This document shows positions 25,818 to 35,189 of a stretch of DNA of 64,000 nt, in pieces. How positions within the stretch are numbered: position 1 is the stretch's first letter; each line of letters opens with the position of its first letter. The position numbers and the translations under genes are program-made. The notes beneath the pieces are model-generated. The model saw only the letters and a list, made by a program, of their open reading frames with translations. It had not been told where the DNA came from and did no database searches. Origin of the DNA: Aurantiacibacter sp. D1-12 (lineage in GTDB: Bacteria > Pseudomonadota > Alphaproteobacteria > Sphingomonadales > Sphingomonadaceae); contig NZ_JAPJZJ010000001.1 of the NCBI RefSeq assembly GCF_028858515.1, forward strand, positions 744,001-808,000, written 5' to 3'.

Positions 25818-27925
25818 CACGCCACCTCTTTGGAGTTATTCTGCATGTCGCGGATCAGATCGGCTGTTCCGCTGAGCGGAAGGCGGATGACAAAGCGCGT
25901 CCCCAGCCCTTCCCTTGATTCGACGTCCAACCGACCACCCATTGCGCGTACGAGCTCGCGTGCCTCGAACGCGCCGATGCCGAAGCCGCCGGGCTTGGAG
26001 GACTGGAACGGCTTGAACAGCCGGGTCCGGATGAATTCGGGCGACATCCCGCCGCCGCCATCCACAATCTCGATCACTGCATTGCCCGGCTCGACGAGCA
26101 AGTTGAGGAAGACCGGTGAACCATTCTCACTCGCTTCGACCGCATTCTGCACCAGATGGACAAGGGCCTGTTCAAGCGCCTCTTCGTCACCCCGCACAAT
26201 GCAGGCGGCGTCTTCGACCAGACTGACTTCATGCTGGCTCTTGTACTGCTCGCAGATACGTTTCAGCATTGCTTCAAGCGCGAATTCGCCGTGCTCCTTG
26301 CCGCCAAGGCTGCCATAACGGCTCAAGCGTGCAAGCAGCGCCTGTAGCTTGTCGGTCGAGTTGCGTAGTGTCAGGATCATGTCTGCGCGGAATTCCGGCT
26401 TGTCCGCGTGCTTTTCTGCATTCTTGGCCAGCAGCGAGAGCTGGCTGGCAAGGTTCTTGATATCGTGCATGACGAAGGCAATGCGGCGGTTGAATTCATC
26501 AAACCGCTGCGCTTCACCCAACGCATCCTGACTGGTCTGTTCGGCCAGGTAGCTCGCCAATTGGCGACCCACAATCCGCAGCAGGTCAAAGTCTTCCCAA
26601 TCGAGCTGACGGGCAATTACCGGACGTGCGAGCACGACAACACCCACCAGCCGCTCGTAATGCAGCAGCGGGACCATTGCCCAGCTTTCAGGGTTGGACA
26701 GCAACCACTGCGGGCACGCCGCAGCAGGAATGCCTTCCTGCCGATCACGCCGCAGGTCATCGAGATCGAGGATGAACTGGCTCTGCTCAAAGAACCGGGC
26801 ACCTTCCGCGCTCAGCGCATCGCCGGGCACATCGAGCTGCTGCCACTGCCAGCGTGCAGCCAGAGCGAGCCCGCCTTCCTCGCGCGGAGTCAGCAGCAAG
26901 CCTGACGGGCTGTCGGTAATATCCGCAACAGCCTGCACGGCGCGCTCCAACAGTGGTGCCGCCTGCGCCCCGGCGCGACCGATCGTATCGGTAAAGCGAA
27001 GCCATTCAGACCGGTAATCGTAGCGGTGCTGGAACAGGTTTTTCGACATTACGACACGCAGCCAGCCCCGCAGGCGCTTCGACGGCAGCACCGTGAGCGC
27101 AACGACACTGGCGAGCAGGACAAAGCCCGTTTGCAACATGCGACCATAGTCGCTGCCGACGTAGGAAAGGCCCTGCGCCACCACGACCATCACCACAAGA
27201 TAGGCGCCGATCAGCAGCAACGAGAAGGACTGGAAAGCGAAACTGCGCGAAGGTCTGAAACGCAGTTCGTTCTCGTTGCGCACCAGCCCCATGGCCAGAA
27301 GCACCACCGCGACGAGCAGGACCACCGACCGCAGATCTGCTAGCAGGTCAGGTGTCCCGCTGCCAAGATAGGCAATCGTGTAATAATTGAGGTCAAACAG
27401 GAACAGCGCACCCAGCGCAGCCGCGGGCCATTTCAGTGTTACGCGGGCTTGCTGCGCCGCACCGGCATAAAGATTGTGCAGCAGCACGAGCGTACCGATG
27501 CACAGCAACAGCCGGAATGTGATCCCGAACTGCATGATGAGCTGCTGCGCGTCAGGTTGCAATTCATATTGCAGACGCGCGCCGATCAGAGCGAATTGCA
27601 TCAACTCGACAAAGGCCAGCGCCGCAACCACGGGACGGATGGGGCCAAGGCTTTTGTCACGATCATCATGCCCAAACAGACGATAGAGCATCCACAGCAG
27701 CGCGAGGTAGCTCATCACCTGCAAAAGCTCGGTGACCAACATGTCTGCCCCGAAGCCGGCAACAGAGAATGCCCAGGCAGCGCTAAAGCCAAGCGCGGCC
27801 GCCGTTGCGGTAATCGCAGGGCCTTGCGCACGCTGATTGGTCGCCAGCCACAGTGCCAGCGCCACTGCAGAGCCGGCCGCCGACAAATAGGCCAGATAGA
27901 CTACAAGATCCCAGGCAACGCCCAT
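25817..27925 (-). CDS. prsK: PEP-CTERM system sensor kinase PrsK
   Basis: A 702-residue membrane histidine kinase, cognate to PrsR. The N-terminal half carries about eight membrane helices (5-300), a GAF-like domain follows (about 310-460), then the phospho-acceptor region FVMHDIKNLASQ (His487) and an ATPase domain with HLVQNAVEAS, IVDGGGGMS and GGFGIGAFEARELV. The MHDIKN H-box is typical of PrsK. The ATG at 27925 overlaps the stop of the upstream sugar transferase (TAATG), and the longer open frame extends 96 residues into that gene without family similarity. Confidence 0.92.
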   Translation of the reverse strand: MGVAWDLVVYLAYLSAAGSAVALALWLATNQRAQGPAITATAAALGFSAAWAFSVAGFGADMLVTELLQVMSYLALLWMLYRLFGHDDRDKSLGPIRPVVAALAFVELMQFALIGARLQYELQPDAQQLIMQFGITFRLLLCIGTLVLLHNLYAGAAQQARVTLKWPAAALGALFLFDLNYYTIAYLGSGTPDLLADLRSVVLLVAVVLLAMGLVRNENELRFRPSRSFAFQSFSLLLIGAYLVVMVVVAQGLSYVGSDYGRMLQTGFVLLASVVALTVLPSKRLRGWLRVVMSKNLFQHRYDYRSEWLRFTDTIGRAGAQAAPLLERAVQAVADITDSPSGLLLTPREEGGLALAARWQWQQLDVPGDALSAEGARFFEQSQFILDLDDLRRDRQEGIPAAACPQWLLSNPESWAMVPLLHYERLVGVVVLARPVIARQLDWEDFDLLRIVGRQLASYLAEQTSQDALGEAQRFDEFNRRIAFVMHDIKNLASQLSLLAKNAEKHADKPEFRADMILTLRNSTDKLQALLARLSRYGSLGGKEHGEFALEAMLKRICEQYKSQHEVSLVEDAACIVRGDEEALEQALVHLVQNAVEASENGSPVFLNLLVEPGNAVIEIVDGGGGMSPEFIRTRLFKPFQSSKPGGFGIGAFEARELVRAMGGRLDVESREGLGTRFVIRLPLSGTADLIRDMQNNSKEVA

Positions 27926-29310
27926 TATCGCGCGCCCTCCGGCCACAACACAACGCGCAGTGTCTGCAACATGATCAGAAGATCGAGGAAGGGCGTGTAA
28001 TTTTTCGCGTAGTAGAGATCGTATTCCAGCTTGTGCCGCGCATCCTCGATACTCGCACCATAAGGGTAATTGATCTGCGCCCAGCCGGTGATGCCGGGCT
28101 TCACCATATGGCGCTCCGCATAATAGGGCAGCTTGTCGTCCAGATCCTCGACAAAGGTTGGAACCTCGGGCCGTGGCCCAACGAAGCTCATATGGCCGCA
28201 GAGCACCGTCCATACCTGCGGAAGCTCATCGATCCGAACCTTGCGGATGAAGGCACCAACACGGGTGATGCGCGGGTCATTCTTCTCGGCCCATTTGGAC
28301 CCATCCTTCTCCGCATCGTTGCACATGGAGCGCAGCTTGATCAGTTCGAAAGTCTGGCCGTAAAGCCCTACCCGCTTCTGGCGGAAGAATGCCGGGCCCT
28401 TGCTTTCAAGCTTCACGATGGCGGCAAACAGGAGAATCACCGGGAAGGTCAGCAACAGCAGCAGGCTGCTGGCAAGAATGTCGAACGCACGCTTGGCGAC
28501 ACTCGAAATTGCCCTGCCCGACGAAAATCCGTCCGAGAAGATGAGCCAGCTCGGGTTGAGCGTATCGAGATCGACACGGCCTGTTTCGCGCTCCAGGAAG
28601 CTGGAGAACTCGTTCACATGTACGCCGGTCGTTTTTACCCGAACCAGATCCTTGAGCGGAAGCGAATTGCGGCGTTCTTCTAGCGCCAGCACGACCTCGC
28701 TTGCGCCGAGATTGGCAACATGCCCGGACAGATCCTTGATCGCCGAGCGATTGATAGCCTCGGGCACAACCGGCAGCGCTTCGGACATGTTGACGTAACC
28801 GACAATGGTGAAGCCGCTTTCCGGCCTTTCACTCAGCTTACGGAGGCGATCGGCGCGATGCCCTGCGCCTACCACAAGCAGACGACGCCGGAAGGCTGAC
28901 GTTCCGAGAATTCCACCTACGATCACGCGATTAAGGACCAACAGCGTGATGGCGAGTATCATCGCAAACAGCAGGATCGAACGCCAGTATGTCTGCCCCG
29001 GCAGCACGAAATCAATCAGTGCCAAGGCCAGAATCGCAAGGCTCACTGCTACCAGCAGCCGTGCACATGCGAAGCGCATGGAGCGTAGTGCCTCTGCCCC
29101 ATAGACGCCGACTGCGATCATTGCGGTCAGCGTGGTCACGGCGAAACCAAGCAGCGCCAACGCGCGATCCGTCAGCAAGCCGGGATCAATGCCGATCTGT
29201 GCAGCCCGCAACTTCCATGCAAGATCACCTGCAATCAGCAGCAGCACGAAGTCCAGCAGCCCGAGCAGGAGCACGGCATGCGGGATATAGTGTTTGAAGA
29301 GACGAATCAT
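27925..29310 (-). CDS. PEP-CTERM/XrtA-type undecaprenyl-phosphate sugar transferase
   Basis: A 461-residue polyprenyl-phosphate sugar-1-phosphate transferase of the TIGR03013-like (EpsB) type that starts exopolysaccharide repeat units on the lipid carrier. It has four N-terminal helices, a CoA-binding-like nucleotide fold with [14 protein letters not shown], one further helix (about residue 265) and the catalytic domain with [43 protein letters not shown] and [12 protein letters not shown]. It is the first gene of the operon with prsK and prsR, placing the two-component system directly behind a polysaccharide enzyme. A candidate sigma-54 promoter lies upstream. Confidence 0.92.
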   Translation of the reverse strand: MIRLFKHYIPHAVLLLGLLDFVLLLIAGDLAWKLRAAQIGIDPGLLTDRALALLGFAVTTLTAMIAVGVYGAEALRSMRFACARLLVAVSLAILALALIDFVLPGQTYWRSILLFAMILAITLLVLNRVIVGGILGTSAFRRRLLVVGAGHRADRLRKLSERPESGFTIVGYVNMSEALPVVPEAINRSAIKDLSGHVANLGASEVVLALEERRNSLPLKDLVRVKTTGVHVNEFSSFLERETGRVDLDTLNPSWLIFSDGFSSGRAISSVAKRAFDILASSLLLLLTFPVILLFAAIVKLESKGPAFFRQKRVGLYGQTFELIKLRSMCNDAEKDGSKWAEKNDPRITRVGAFIRKVRIDELPQVWTVLCGHMSFVGPRPEVPTFVEDLDDKLPYYAERHMVKPGITGWAQINYPYGASIEDARHKLEYDLYYAKNYTPFLDLLIMLQTLRVVLWPEGAR

Positions 29311-29383
29311 CGCTCCGACCGAAAAACCTGCCCGGAGGAAGTTCCGGACGGGTCTTGCGTTAACCGCGACATGTGAAATGTCG

Positions 29384-29428
29384 GTAAATTTTACACCAGA
29401 CTGTAAAATACGGGCAATTCCGGGGCCT
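29384..29428 (-). promoter_or_regulatory. candidate sigma-54 promoter and palindromic site of the prs operon
   Basis: On the minus strand AGGCCCCGGAATTGCC (29428-29413) has GG and GC separated by ten bases and the TTGC of a -24/-12 element, pointing at the sugar transferase gene. Overlapping the expected start is a perfect inverted repeat, TTTTACA-N6-TGTAAAA (29389-29408), preceded by GTAAA (29384-29388). PrsR has the GAFTGA loop, so self-activation is plausible. Activator sites usually lie further upstream of the promoter, so the palindrome could instead be a repressor site or serve the divergent gene at 29528. Confidence 0.45.
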
Positions 29429-29527
29429 CCAACCGCATGCCCAACGCTCCAATTTCATGGCTGAGTAATCCGGAATTAACCCCTTTCCGGCTCGGCCCAT
29501 TAACGCTTCTGCGCGTATGAACGTCCT

Positions 29528-30049
29528 ATGGCCAAGCTGTCCAAGCCCCCTATCCCGCTGAAGCTCTACAAGCATTTCGCGATGGCTACGCTCGCCCTCA
29601 CGGCGACGATCGCCATGTTTGCCGATAGCGACCAGCGAGAGGCGCGCGCTGAGCAGGCAGGCATAGAGGAGGAGCCTGTCACCGTCGCAGAAGCTGCGGA
29701 CAAGGTGGAGGCACAAGCTCCTCGCCTGATTGGTGCCGAAGAAGTGCGCACCAGGGGCTCTTTCGGCGACGAGGGCGGCGGATCCTACGGCGCTCCTACG
29801 GTCTCTTCATGGGGAACCGGAGGCAGCGCGGACTATGCACGCGCCGAGCCAGCGGGACGCATTTCGGTCAGGGGCTATGACCAGGCCTGGATCGACGCCA
29901 TGAGCGAAACCGAATACAGAGCCTTCCTCGAAGCCCTTCCTCCTGAGATGCGCAATGGCGAGTCCGATGCTGACCGTGCTCGCAACTTCCAGCGGGCAAC
30001 CGAAAGCCGTAGCGGCCATCGCGGCGGCAACGGTGATGCGCCTGCCTGA
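29528..30049 (+). CDS. hypothetical protein with one membrane helix
   Basis: A 173-residue protein with a short basic N-terminus, one hydrophobic segment (about 19-35, perhaps a signal anchor), and an Ala/Glu-rich then Gly/Ser-rich region that is probably disordered. The C-terminal part (VRGYDQAWIDAMSETEYRAFLEAL) looks helical. No family is recognised. It is divergent from the prs operon, sharing the 217-base region with the palindromic site. Its stop is four bases from that of the convergent permease gene. Confidence 0.65.
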   Translation: MAKLSKPPIPLKLYKHFAMATLALTATIAMFADSDQREARAEQAGIEEEPVTVAEAADKVEAQAPRLIGAEEVRTRGSFGDEGGGSYGAPTVSSWGTGGSADYARAEPAGRISVRGYDQAWIDAMSETEYRAFLEALPPEMRNGESDADRARNFQRATESRSGHRGGNGDAPA

Positions 30050-30052
30050 TCG

Positions 30053-31852
30053 CTACATGTCGTAGGTCGTCACCAACAGGAAACTGAGCGTAGTCACCAT
30101 GATCAGCACGAGCGGCACCCCGGTCTTCACATAGTCGCCGAACTGGTAGTTCCCTTCCGCCATGATCAGCATGTTGGTCTGGTAGGCGATGGGTGTTGCG
30201 TAACACAGGTTGCACCCGAACAGCACAGCCAGGATCAGCGGTTCTTGCGGCAAGCCCAGCTCGGTCGCGATGGCGAAGGCGATGGGCGTGCCCACTGTGG
30301 CCGCTGTCGCATTCGAGGCAAAGTTCGTTAGGATCGTAACGAAGATCATGATCGCCATCAGCACACCGGCCGGTGGCAGGTATTGCAACCCAAGCGCGAG
30401 TGACTCGCCAAGCCAGCCCGCGGCACCGCTATCAAGTACGAAACGACCAATAGCGATACTCGCCGCCACCAGCACGATCACCTGTGCTGACAGGGCACGG
30501 CCCACGCGGTCAAACTTCACGCAACCTGTCAGGAACATCAGGATCGCGCCGCCCAGCGACGCGATGGCAATCGGCACTAGTCCGACAGATGCGAAGCCGA
30601 CCGAGACACCCATGATGGTTGCAGCAAGCAGAGCCTTTGAACGGCGCGGCACTTCGCGGGCGCCTTCCAGCTGCAACAGGCTGTCGCTCTGGGCGAAATC
30701 ATTGAGCGTGTGCGCAAGTCCCATCACCAGCAGCACGTCACCTTCGGCGAGGCGCTTTTCCCCGTGCAGCAATTCCGGGTCATCATAGCGGAGCGGGCGA
30801 TCAGGCGTGTGTATCCCCAGCACACCTACTCCGTAGCGGTCCGCAATGCCGGAGGTTGCCAGCGTACGGCCAATCAGGCGCGAGTCAGCGGTCACCACCA
30901 TCTCGACCACATTGATGTCCGCACCGTGCTCCTGTGCCTCACGCTGGACACTATCGACCACCCAGCCCGGAGCGATCTGCCCCTGGAGAACGCGCACCGC
31001 GTCTTCCAGCGCATCGTGCGTCCCGGCGACCTTCAGCTTCTGACCCGCGGCAAACGGACCATCAGGACGTTCTTCAAAGCGGAAGTCTTCGGGCAGCATG
31101 CCCACGACTTCATCGAAGTGCTTGCCGATAAGATTGCTGCCCGGCGGAACGCGCAAGCGCGTCACGAACCAGCGTTCCTCTTCCGCTTTAGTCGGCGTGT
31201 TGTCCTTCATCATGCGCGGCATGACAAGCCAGATGTATGGCAGCGCCACGAGCGAGGCGAGCAACACAATCGGGGTAAAGTGGAACACACCCATCGGTTG
31301 CATGCCGAGATCGATGGCAATCGCCACCACAAGGATGTTGGTCGAGGTCCCGATGGTCGTTGCCAGACCACCCAACAGAGACGACGCATTGAGCGGCATC
31401 AGCGTTTTCGATGCCGGCATCGCGCCCTTGGCGGCCAAAGTCACGAAAATCGGGATCAGCAGCACCAGTACCGGCGTGTTGTTCACACCCATCGACAGTG
31501 CAAAAGCGATCAACAGCGAGAGCAGCAGGCCTAATTGCAGGTTGATCTTGAAGATCCGCCCGAGGAAGCGGGCTGCTGGTTCCAGCGCGCCGGTAACCAC
31601 CAATCCCCTACCCATCACCATGAGCGCGCAGATGGTGATCAACGCGTAATGTCCGAAACCGGAGAAAGCGAGCGCCAGACCGTCGGTCTGCTGCGTATGC
31701 GGCATGGGATAGAAGTACAGCCCCACCGCAATAATCGCGATGGCCAAGAGCGACACGATCTCGATCGAGATGCGGTTGCGCACGAACATGTAGAAGACGA
31801 TGACGGTTAGCGCCATCGCAGCAAAGGCATGGGGAGATGGTGCTTCAATCAT
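30053..31852 (-). CDS. SLC13-family permease with TrkA-C domains
   Basis: A 599-residue membrane protein of the divalent anion:sodium symporter (SLC13/ArsB-like) superfamily. The N-terminal block of about five helices and the C-terminal block of about six are separated by two RCK/TrkA-C-like domains (about 215-375; RVPPGSNLIGKHFDEV and ADSRLIGRTLATSG mark their starts). VNNTPVLVLLIP in the first half and NFASNATAATVGTPIAFAIA in the second are the paired substrate loops. Such proteins are often annotated as sulfate or citrate permeases; the substrate is unknown. Sulfate would fit the sulfotransferases of the polysaccharide locus, but that is speculation. Confidence 0.85.
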   Translation of the reverse strand: MIEAPSPHAFAAMALTVIVFYMFVRNRISIEIVSLLAIAIIAVGLYFYPMPHTQQTDGLALAFSGFGHYALITICALMVMGRGLVVTGALEPAARFLGRIFKINLQLGLLLSLLIAFALSMGVNNTPVLVLLIPIFVTLAAKGAMPASKTLMPLNASSLLGGLATTIGTSTNILVVAIAIDLGMQPMGVFHFTPIVLLASLVALPYIWLVMPRMMKDNTPTKAEEERWFVTRLRVPPGSNLIGKHFDEVVGMLPEDFRFEERPDGPFAAGQKLKVAGTHDALEDAVRVLQGQIAPGWVVDSVQREAQEHGADINVVEMVVTADSRLIGRTLATSGIADRYGVGVLGIHTPDRPLRYDDPELLHGEKRLAEGDVLLVMGLAHTLNDFAQSDSLLQLEGAREVPRRSKALLAATIMGVSVGFASVGLVPIAIASLGGAILMFLTGCVKFDRVGRALSAQVIVLVAASIAIGRFVLDSGAAGWLGESLALGLQYLPPAGVLMAIMIFVTILTNFASNATAATVGTPIAFAIATELGLPQEPLILAVLFGCNLCYATPIAYQTNMLIMAEGNYQFGDYVKTGVPLVLIMVTTLSFLLVTTYDM

Positions 31853-32090
31853 TCGCGACAGGGGTTCTCAAAGCTTGGCCTCTTTTGCAAGCGTGTTTCG
31901 CAGTGCGGGGCAATGTGAAACACCGACATGGGATCTCAGCAAAACAGTGTTTTTACCTCTCCAAGGCGTAAATCGGCTTATTCGGCGTGCTAAGTGCCAC
32001 CTTCCGGTTCAGCTGTCTTGCGAGAGTAAAATGCTGCAATTTTCATGAATCGCAGTCGAGTACACAACAGTCTCTGTAGGAAAGACCGGA

Positions 32091-32681
32091 TCACTCGGTC
32101 GGGGCCAGCACCCAGGTAAAGGTTATCCCGGGAGCATCGGGCTCATTCTCCTCCCACATCAGTTCCGCCATCTGCTCCAGCAAGGCATTGAACCGTTCGA
32201 GCCGTTCGGCGTCCATGCGAGAGACCAACCGTGCGAAGCCCAGCGTCTTGTCAGGACCTTCAACCGCGGCACCGGGCAGCTTTTGTCCGGCGACAAAGTC
32301 CCGCTCAGCCTGGCGCAGCAGAGCACGGACGTGGTCACGCATGATGTCAGCGTTGGCAGGATCTGCCAGCGCTTTGCGCAGTCGCATCCGGCGTGACGGG
32401 GTGCGATAGAGCTTCTCCACGCGGCGATTCACCGTCCGTGTACCGTCTTCGAGCACCAGGCCGTGTGTCAGCAGTTGCCGCATGTGGTGGTAGAGCGAGC
32501 TTGGCTCCCTCCCTAGTGCCTTACCCAGCTCACTGATCGACATGGTGCCGTGTCCTGCAAGCTGGTCAACGATATCGAGCCGCGCGGCTGATGCGAGACA
32601 TCGCAGCTGCACGGGATCGAGGATCCACATCGTCTCGCCCTGATCATCCGTTTCGCTTGCTGACTGCTTCAACCTATCCAT
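32091..32681 (-). CDS. ArsR-like winged-helix regulator
   Basis: A 196-residue protein with an N-terminal winged helix: LRCLASAARLDIVDQL, then SISELGKALGREPSSLYHHMRQLLTHGLV as recognition region (about residues 27-80), typical of ArsR/helix_turn_helix_5 regulators. The C-terminal half is helical and rich in Arg, Glu and Met, and may bind a ligand or form dimers. The start could also be the ATG at 32630, which follows AGGG at good spacing. It is divergent from the acyltransferase gene, its most likely regulated neighbour. The 238 bases downstream, up to the permease gene, hold nothing I can support. Confidence 0.8.
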   Translation of the reverse strand: MDRLKQSASETDDQGETMWILDPVQLRCLASAARLDIVDQLAGHGTMSISELGKALGREPSSLYHHMRQLLTHGLVLEDGTRTVNRRVEKLYRTPSRRMRLRKALADPANADIMRDHVRALLRQAERDFVAGQKLPGAAVEGPDKTLGFARLVSRMDAERLERFNALLEQMAELMWEENEPDAPGITFTWVLAPTE

Positions 32682-32819
32682 CCTTTTTGCGCACTCTCAG
32701 AATAGCAATCTGGGCATAGAGCACAAACTTTCTATTGAAATATGACTCATTTTTTGAATAAGAAAGCGCGGGACGAAAATTCGGCGCACCTTCGGGCGTA
32801 GCCGATCAGGGGTATCACG

Positions 32820-33902
32820 ATGGGCATCGTCCGCTTCCTTCTCGCATTCTCGGTTCTGCTGTCGCACCTTCCACCTGCGACCTTCCACTTCATTTCCGGG
32901 GCTTTGGGGGTGCAGGCGTTCTATATCGTGTCCGGATTCTACATGGCACTCATCCTTGATGAGAAATACGCCGATACGCGGTTGTTCTACTCCAATCGCC
33001 TGTTGCGTCTGGCCCCTGCCTATTTCGCCGTCATGCTGATCGGTATTGTCGTTCTGATCGCATTCAACATGACTGTCACATCGAGCGCGGGCATTTTTGA
33101 AGCGGCATTGTCCAACCCGCTGACCGCTGTGGTGATGCTGTTCGAGAACATTTTCGTGATCGGCCAACACCTGCTCTACTGGTTCTCTCTCGAGGGCGAC
33201 GGGAGCCTGGTTTTCGATCCTGAAGGCGGCCTTCCGACCGAGACGACCGCGGTCGCATGGCAGGCGCTGATCGTGCCGCAGAGCTGGAGCCTTTCGATCG
33301 AGCTGATGTTTTACGCTGTCGCCCCTTGGCTGGCGCGCAAGCAACTGTGGGTGATTGCCGTCATCGCTGCTGCCAGTATCGGTTTGCGCATTGCCGGATA
33401 CTGGATTCCGGTGGAATTCGGGCTGTGGCAAGGCCGCTTGTTCTCCACCGCGCTCTTCATGTTCCTGTTCGGCATGATCGCCTATCGCGCGCTGCCGCTG
33501 GTCGAAGACCTGCCGAAATGGCTACACGGCGCGGTGCTCGCTGCAATGGTGGTGCTGATCGTGTTCCTGCCACAGACAGGAGCCGGTTATCAGGTGCAAG
33601 CTTGGAGCGTGTACATCGGCATCGCTGCGGGCGCGCCGTTCGCCTTTGCTCTCACGCGGAACATCAGCTGGGATCGCTGGATCGGGGAAATGAGCTATCC
33701 CATCTATCTGACGCACCTGATCGTGGTGGCTGGGGTACTGATATATGAAGTGCCTTACCCCGTGTGGTCGGTGATCGGGATCACCCTCACGGTTTCGGCT
33801 CTGCTGATGGTATTTGTAGAGCGCCCGGTGGACAAATGGCGGCAGGCGCGCGTGCGTCGCCGCCAGATCGAGCGCGAAGAAGCTGCAGCAATAGTCGCTT
33901 AA
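32820..33902 (+). CDS. acyltransferase 3 family membrane protein
   Basis: A 360-residue integral membrane O-acyltransferase with about ten helices. Near the N-terminus RFLLAFSVLLSHLPP holds the catalytic His, and ALGVQAFYIVSGFYMALI and FYSNRLLRLAPAYFAV are the other family signatures. These enzymes O-acetylate or succinylate surface polysaccharides, peptidoglycan or small molecules. It stands alone between a divergent regulator gene and tRNA-Leu; given the polysaccharide genes elsewhere in the window, surface glycan decoration is the likeliest role, but this is not shown. Confidence 0.87.
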   Translation: MGIVRFLLAFSVLLSHLPPATFHFISGALGVQAFYIVSGFYMALILDEKYADTRLFYSNRLLRLAPAYFAVMLIGIVVLIAFNMTVTSSAGIFEAALSNPLTAVVMLFENIFVIGQHLLYWFSLEGDGSLVFDPEGGLPTETTAVAWQALIVPQSWSLSIELMFYAVAPWLARKQLWVIAVIAAASIGLRIAGYWIPVEFGLWQGRLFSTALFMFLFGMIAYRALPLVEDLPKWLHGAVLAAMVVLIVFLPQTGAGYQVQAWSVYIGIAAGAPFAFALTRNISWDRWIGEMSYPIYLTHLIVVAGVLIYEVPYPVWSVIGITLTVSALLMVFVERPVDKWRQARVRRRQIEREEAAAIVA

Positions 33903-33909
33903 GAACGCT

Positions 33910-33994
33910 TGGTACCTCTGGCCGGACTCGAACCGGCACTTCGTTAGAAACTCGATTTTGAGTCGAGCGCGTCTACCAATTCCGCCACAGAGGC
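33910..33994 (-). tRNA. tRNA-Leu (anticodon CAA)
   Basis: Minus-strand cloverleaf with acceptor GCCTCTG/CAGAGGT, anticodon stem CTCGA/TCGAG around CTCAAAA (anticodon CAA), a long variable arm as expected for a class II tRNA, T-arm GGTTCGAGTCC and encoded CCA. Confidence 0.96.
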
Positions 33995-34019
33995 CCGAAG
34001 CGCGGGAGGCGTTTAGCCT

Positions 34020-34838
34020 CTACTTGAGAGCGTTGGCAACAAGCTTGTGCAAGCGTGAATGCAGTGGGTCGTTCGCGGCGATAACCTGCGCGTCGCAGAT
34101 CTGCTCGGAGCGGCCGCGATAATCGGTCACGAAACCACCCGCTTCGCGCACCAGAAGACAACCAGCCGCCGTATCCCACGGGTTGAGGCCGCTTTCCCAG
34201 AAACCGTCGAAACGGCCTGCAGCAAGCCATGCAAGATCGAGCGAGGCGGCACCGAAACGGCGGATACCCGCCACTTCCGGGCCCACAGCGCCGAAAATAC
34301 GGCTCCATTCGCTAAAGTCGCCGTGCCCCTGAAACGGAGTGCCGGTGGCAATCAGTGCTTCAGACAGATGGCGACGGCCCGATACGCGCAAACGGCCATC
34401 GTGCAGCCAGGCGCCACGCGTTTTCTCTGCCCAGAATGTCTCGTCGGTGATCGGCTGGTAAATAACACAAGAGGTGACTTCGCCCCACTCGTCGCTGCCC
34501 AGCTTGCGTTCTTGCACGGCAATCGAAATCGCGAAGTGCGGAATACCGTGGAGGAAATTGCTGGTGCCATCCAATGGGTCGATGATGAAACGCGGCATGC
34601 CTTCGTCAGCGGGAAGCTCGCCCGCTTCTTCCATCAGGAACCCCCACCCCGGACGCGCGACCTTTAGCTCATCCCACAGGATACGCTCTGCCGCACGATC
34701 GGCCTTGGAAACGAAATCCGCAGGCCCCTTGCGGCTGACCTGCAGGTGCTCGACTTCATTGAAGTCACGACGCAACCGGCCACCCGCCTTGCGGGCAGCC
34801 TTTTCCATCACGCGGACAATTGCTGGGACTGCAGCCAT
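34020..34838 (-). CDS. inositol monophosphatase family protein
   Basis: A 272-residue magnesium-dependent phosphatase homologous to SuhB/inositol-1-phosphatase. Visible metal-site motifs are GFLMEEAGE near residue 65, IIDPLDGTSNFLHG near residue 82 and GLNPWDTAAG near residue 215, complete for activity. Substrates in this family range from inositol phosphates to 3'-phosphoadenosine 5'-phosphate, so the substrate is open. The ATG at 34838 gives MAAVPAIVRVMEKAARKAGG, a normal family N-terminus; the frame stays open upstream through the neighbour. Third gene of efp - membrane protein - this gene, separated by one base from the second. Confidence 0.9.
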   Translation of the reverse strand: MAAVPAIVRVMEKAARKAGGRLRRDFNEVEHLQVSRKGPADFVSKADRAAERILWDELKVARPGWGFLMEEAGELPADEGMPRFIIDPLDGTSNFLHGIPHFAISIAVQERKLGSDEWGEVTSCVIYQPITDETFWAEKTRGAWLHDGRLRVSGRRHLSEALIATGTPFQGHGDFSEWSRIFGAVGPEVAGIRRFGAASLDLAWLAAGRFDGFWESGLNPWDTAAGCLLVREAGGFVTDYRGRSEQICDAQVIAANDPLHSRLHKLVANALK

Positions 34839-34839
34839 T

Positions 34840-35187
34840 TTACGAAAATCTCTTCTTTGCAACAAGCGCGAGTGTGCTCGCGGCGATAAGCATGTATCCG
34901 CCCGGGTGAGTAGGAGCGACATAGGTGGCGAGTGGAATCGCAACAGCGAGTGGAATTGCGGCTGTGACCAGTGTCGCGGACCAACTTGGCGTTTCGCCAG
35001 AAAATGCGTGATAGGTCCAAAAAGCGGACACGGCCATCCATCCAATTGCCGGCGCTATCCATAACGCGGTGATTGTCCGTCCCTGCACGCCTTCCATCCA
35101 GCCACCGACCATGGAAAGGCCGGTGAGGTGGAAAATGGCCGTTGCCAAAAGCAGTAAACCTGCAAGGAGAAAGAAAGGGGATCGCAC
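34840..35187 (-). CDS. small membrane protein, four helices
   Basis: A 115-residue hydrophobic protein with four predicted membrane helices (about 5-27, 38-60, 70-90, 95-111) and few charged residues. No catalytic motif or known family is recognised. It sits tightly between efp (two bases away) and the inositol-phosphatase homologue (one base away), which supports it as a real co-transcribed gene. Confidence 0.72.
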   Translation of the reverse strand: MRSPFFLLAGLLLLATAIFHLTGLSMVGGWMEGVQGRTITALWIAPAIGWMAVSAFWTYHAFSGETPSWSATLVTAAIPLAVAIPLATYVAPTHPGGYMLIAASTLALVAKKRFS

Positions 35188-35189
35188 CC

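Noticed and set aside
29528-30049. Possible PEP-CTERM substrate next to the prs operon
   Set aside because: The C-terminus has no PEP motif, membrane helix or basic cluster, so it is not an exosortase target.
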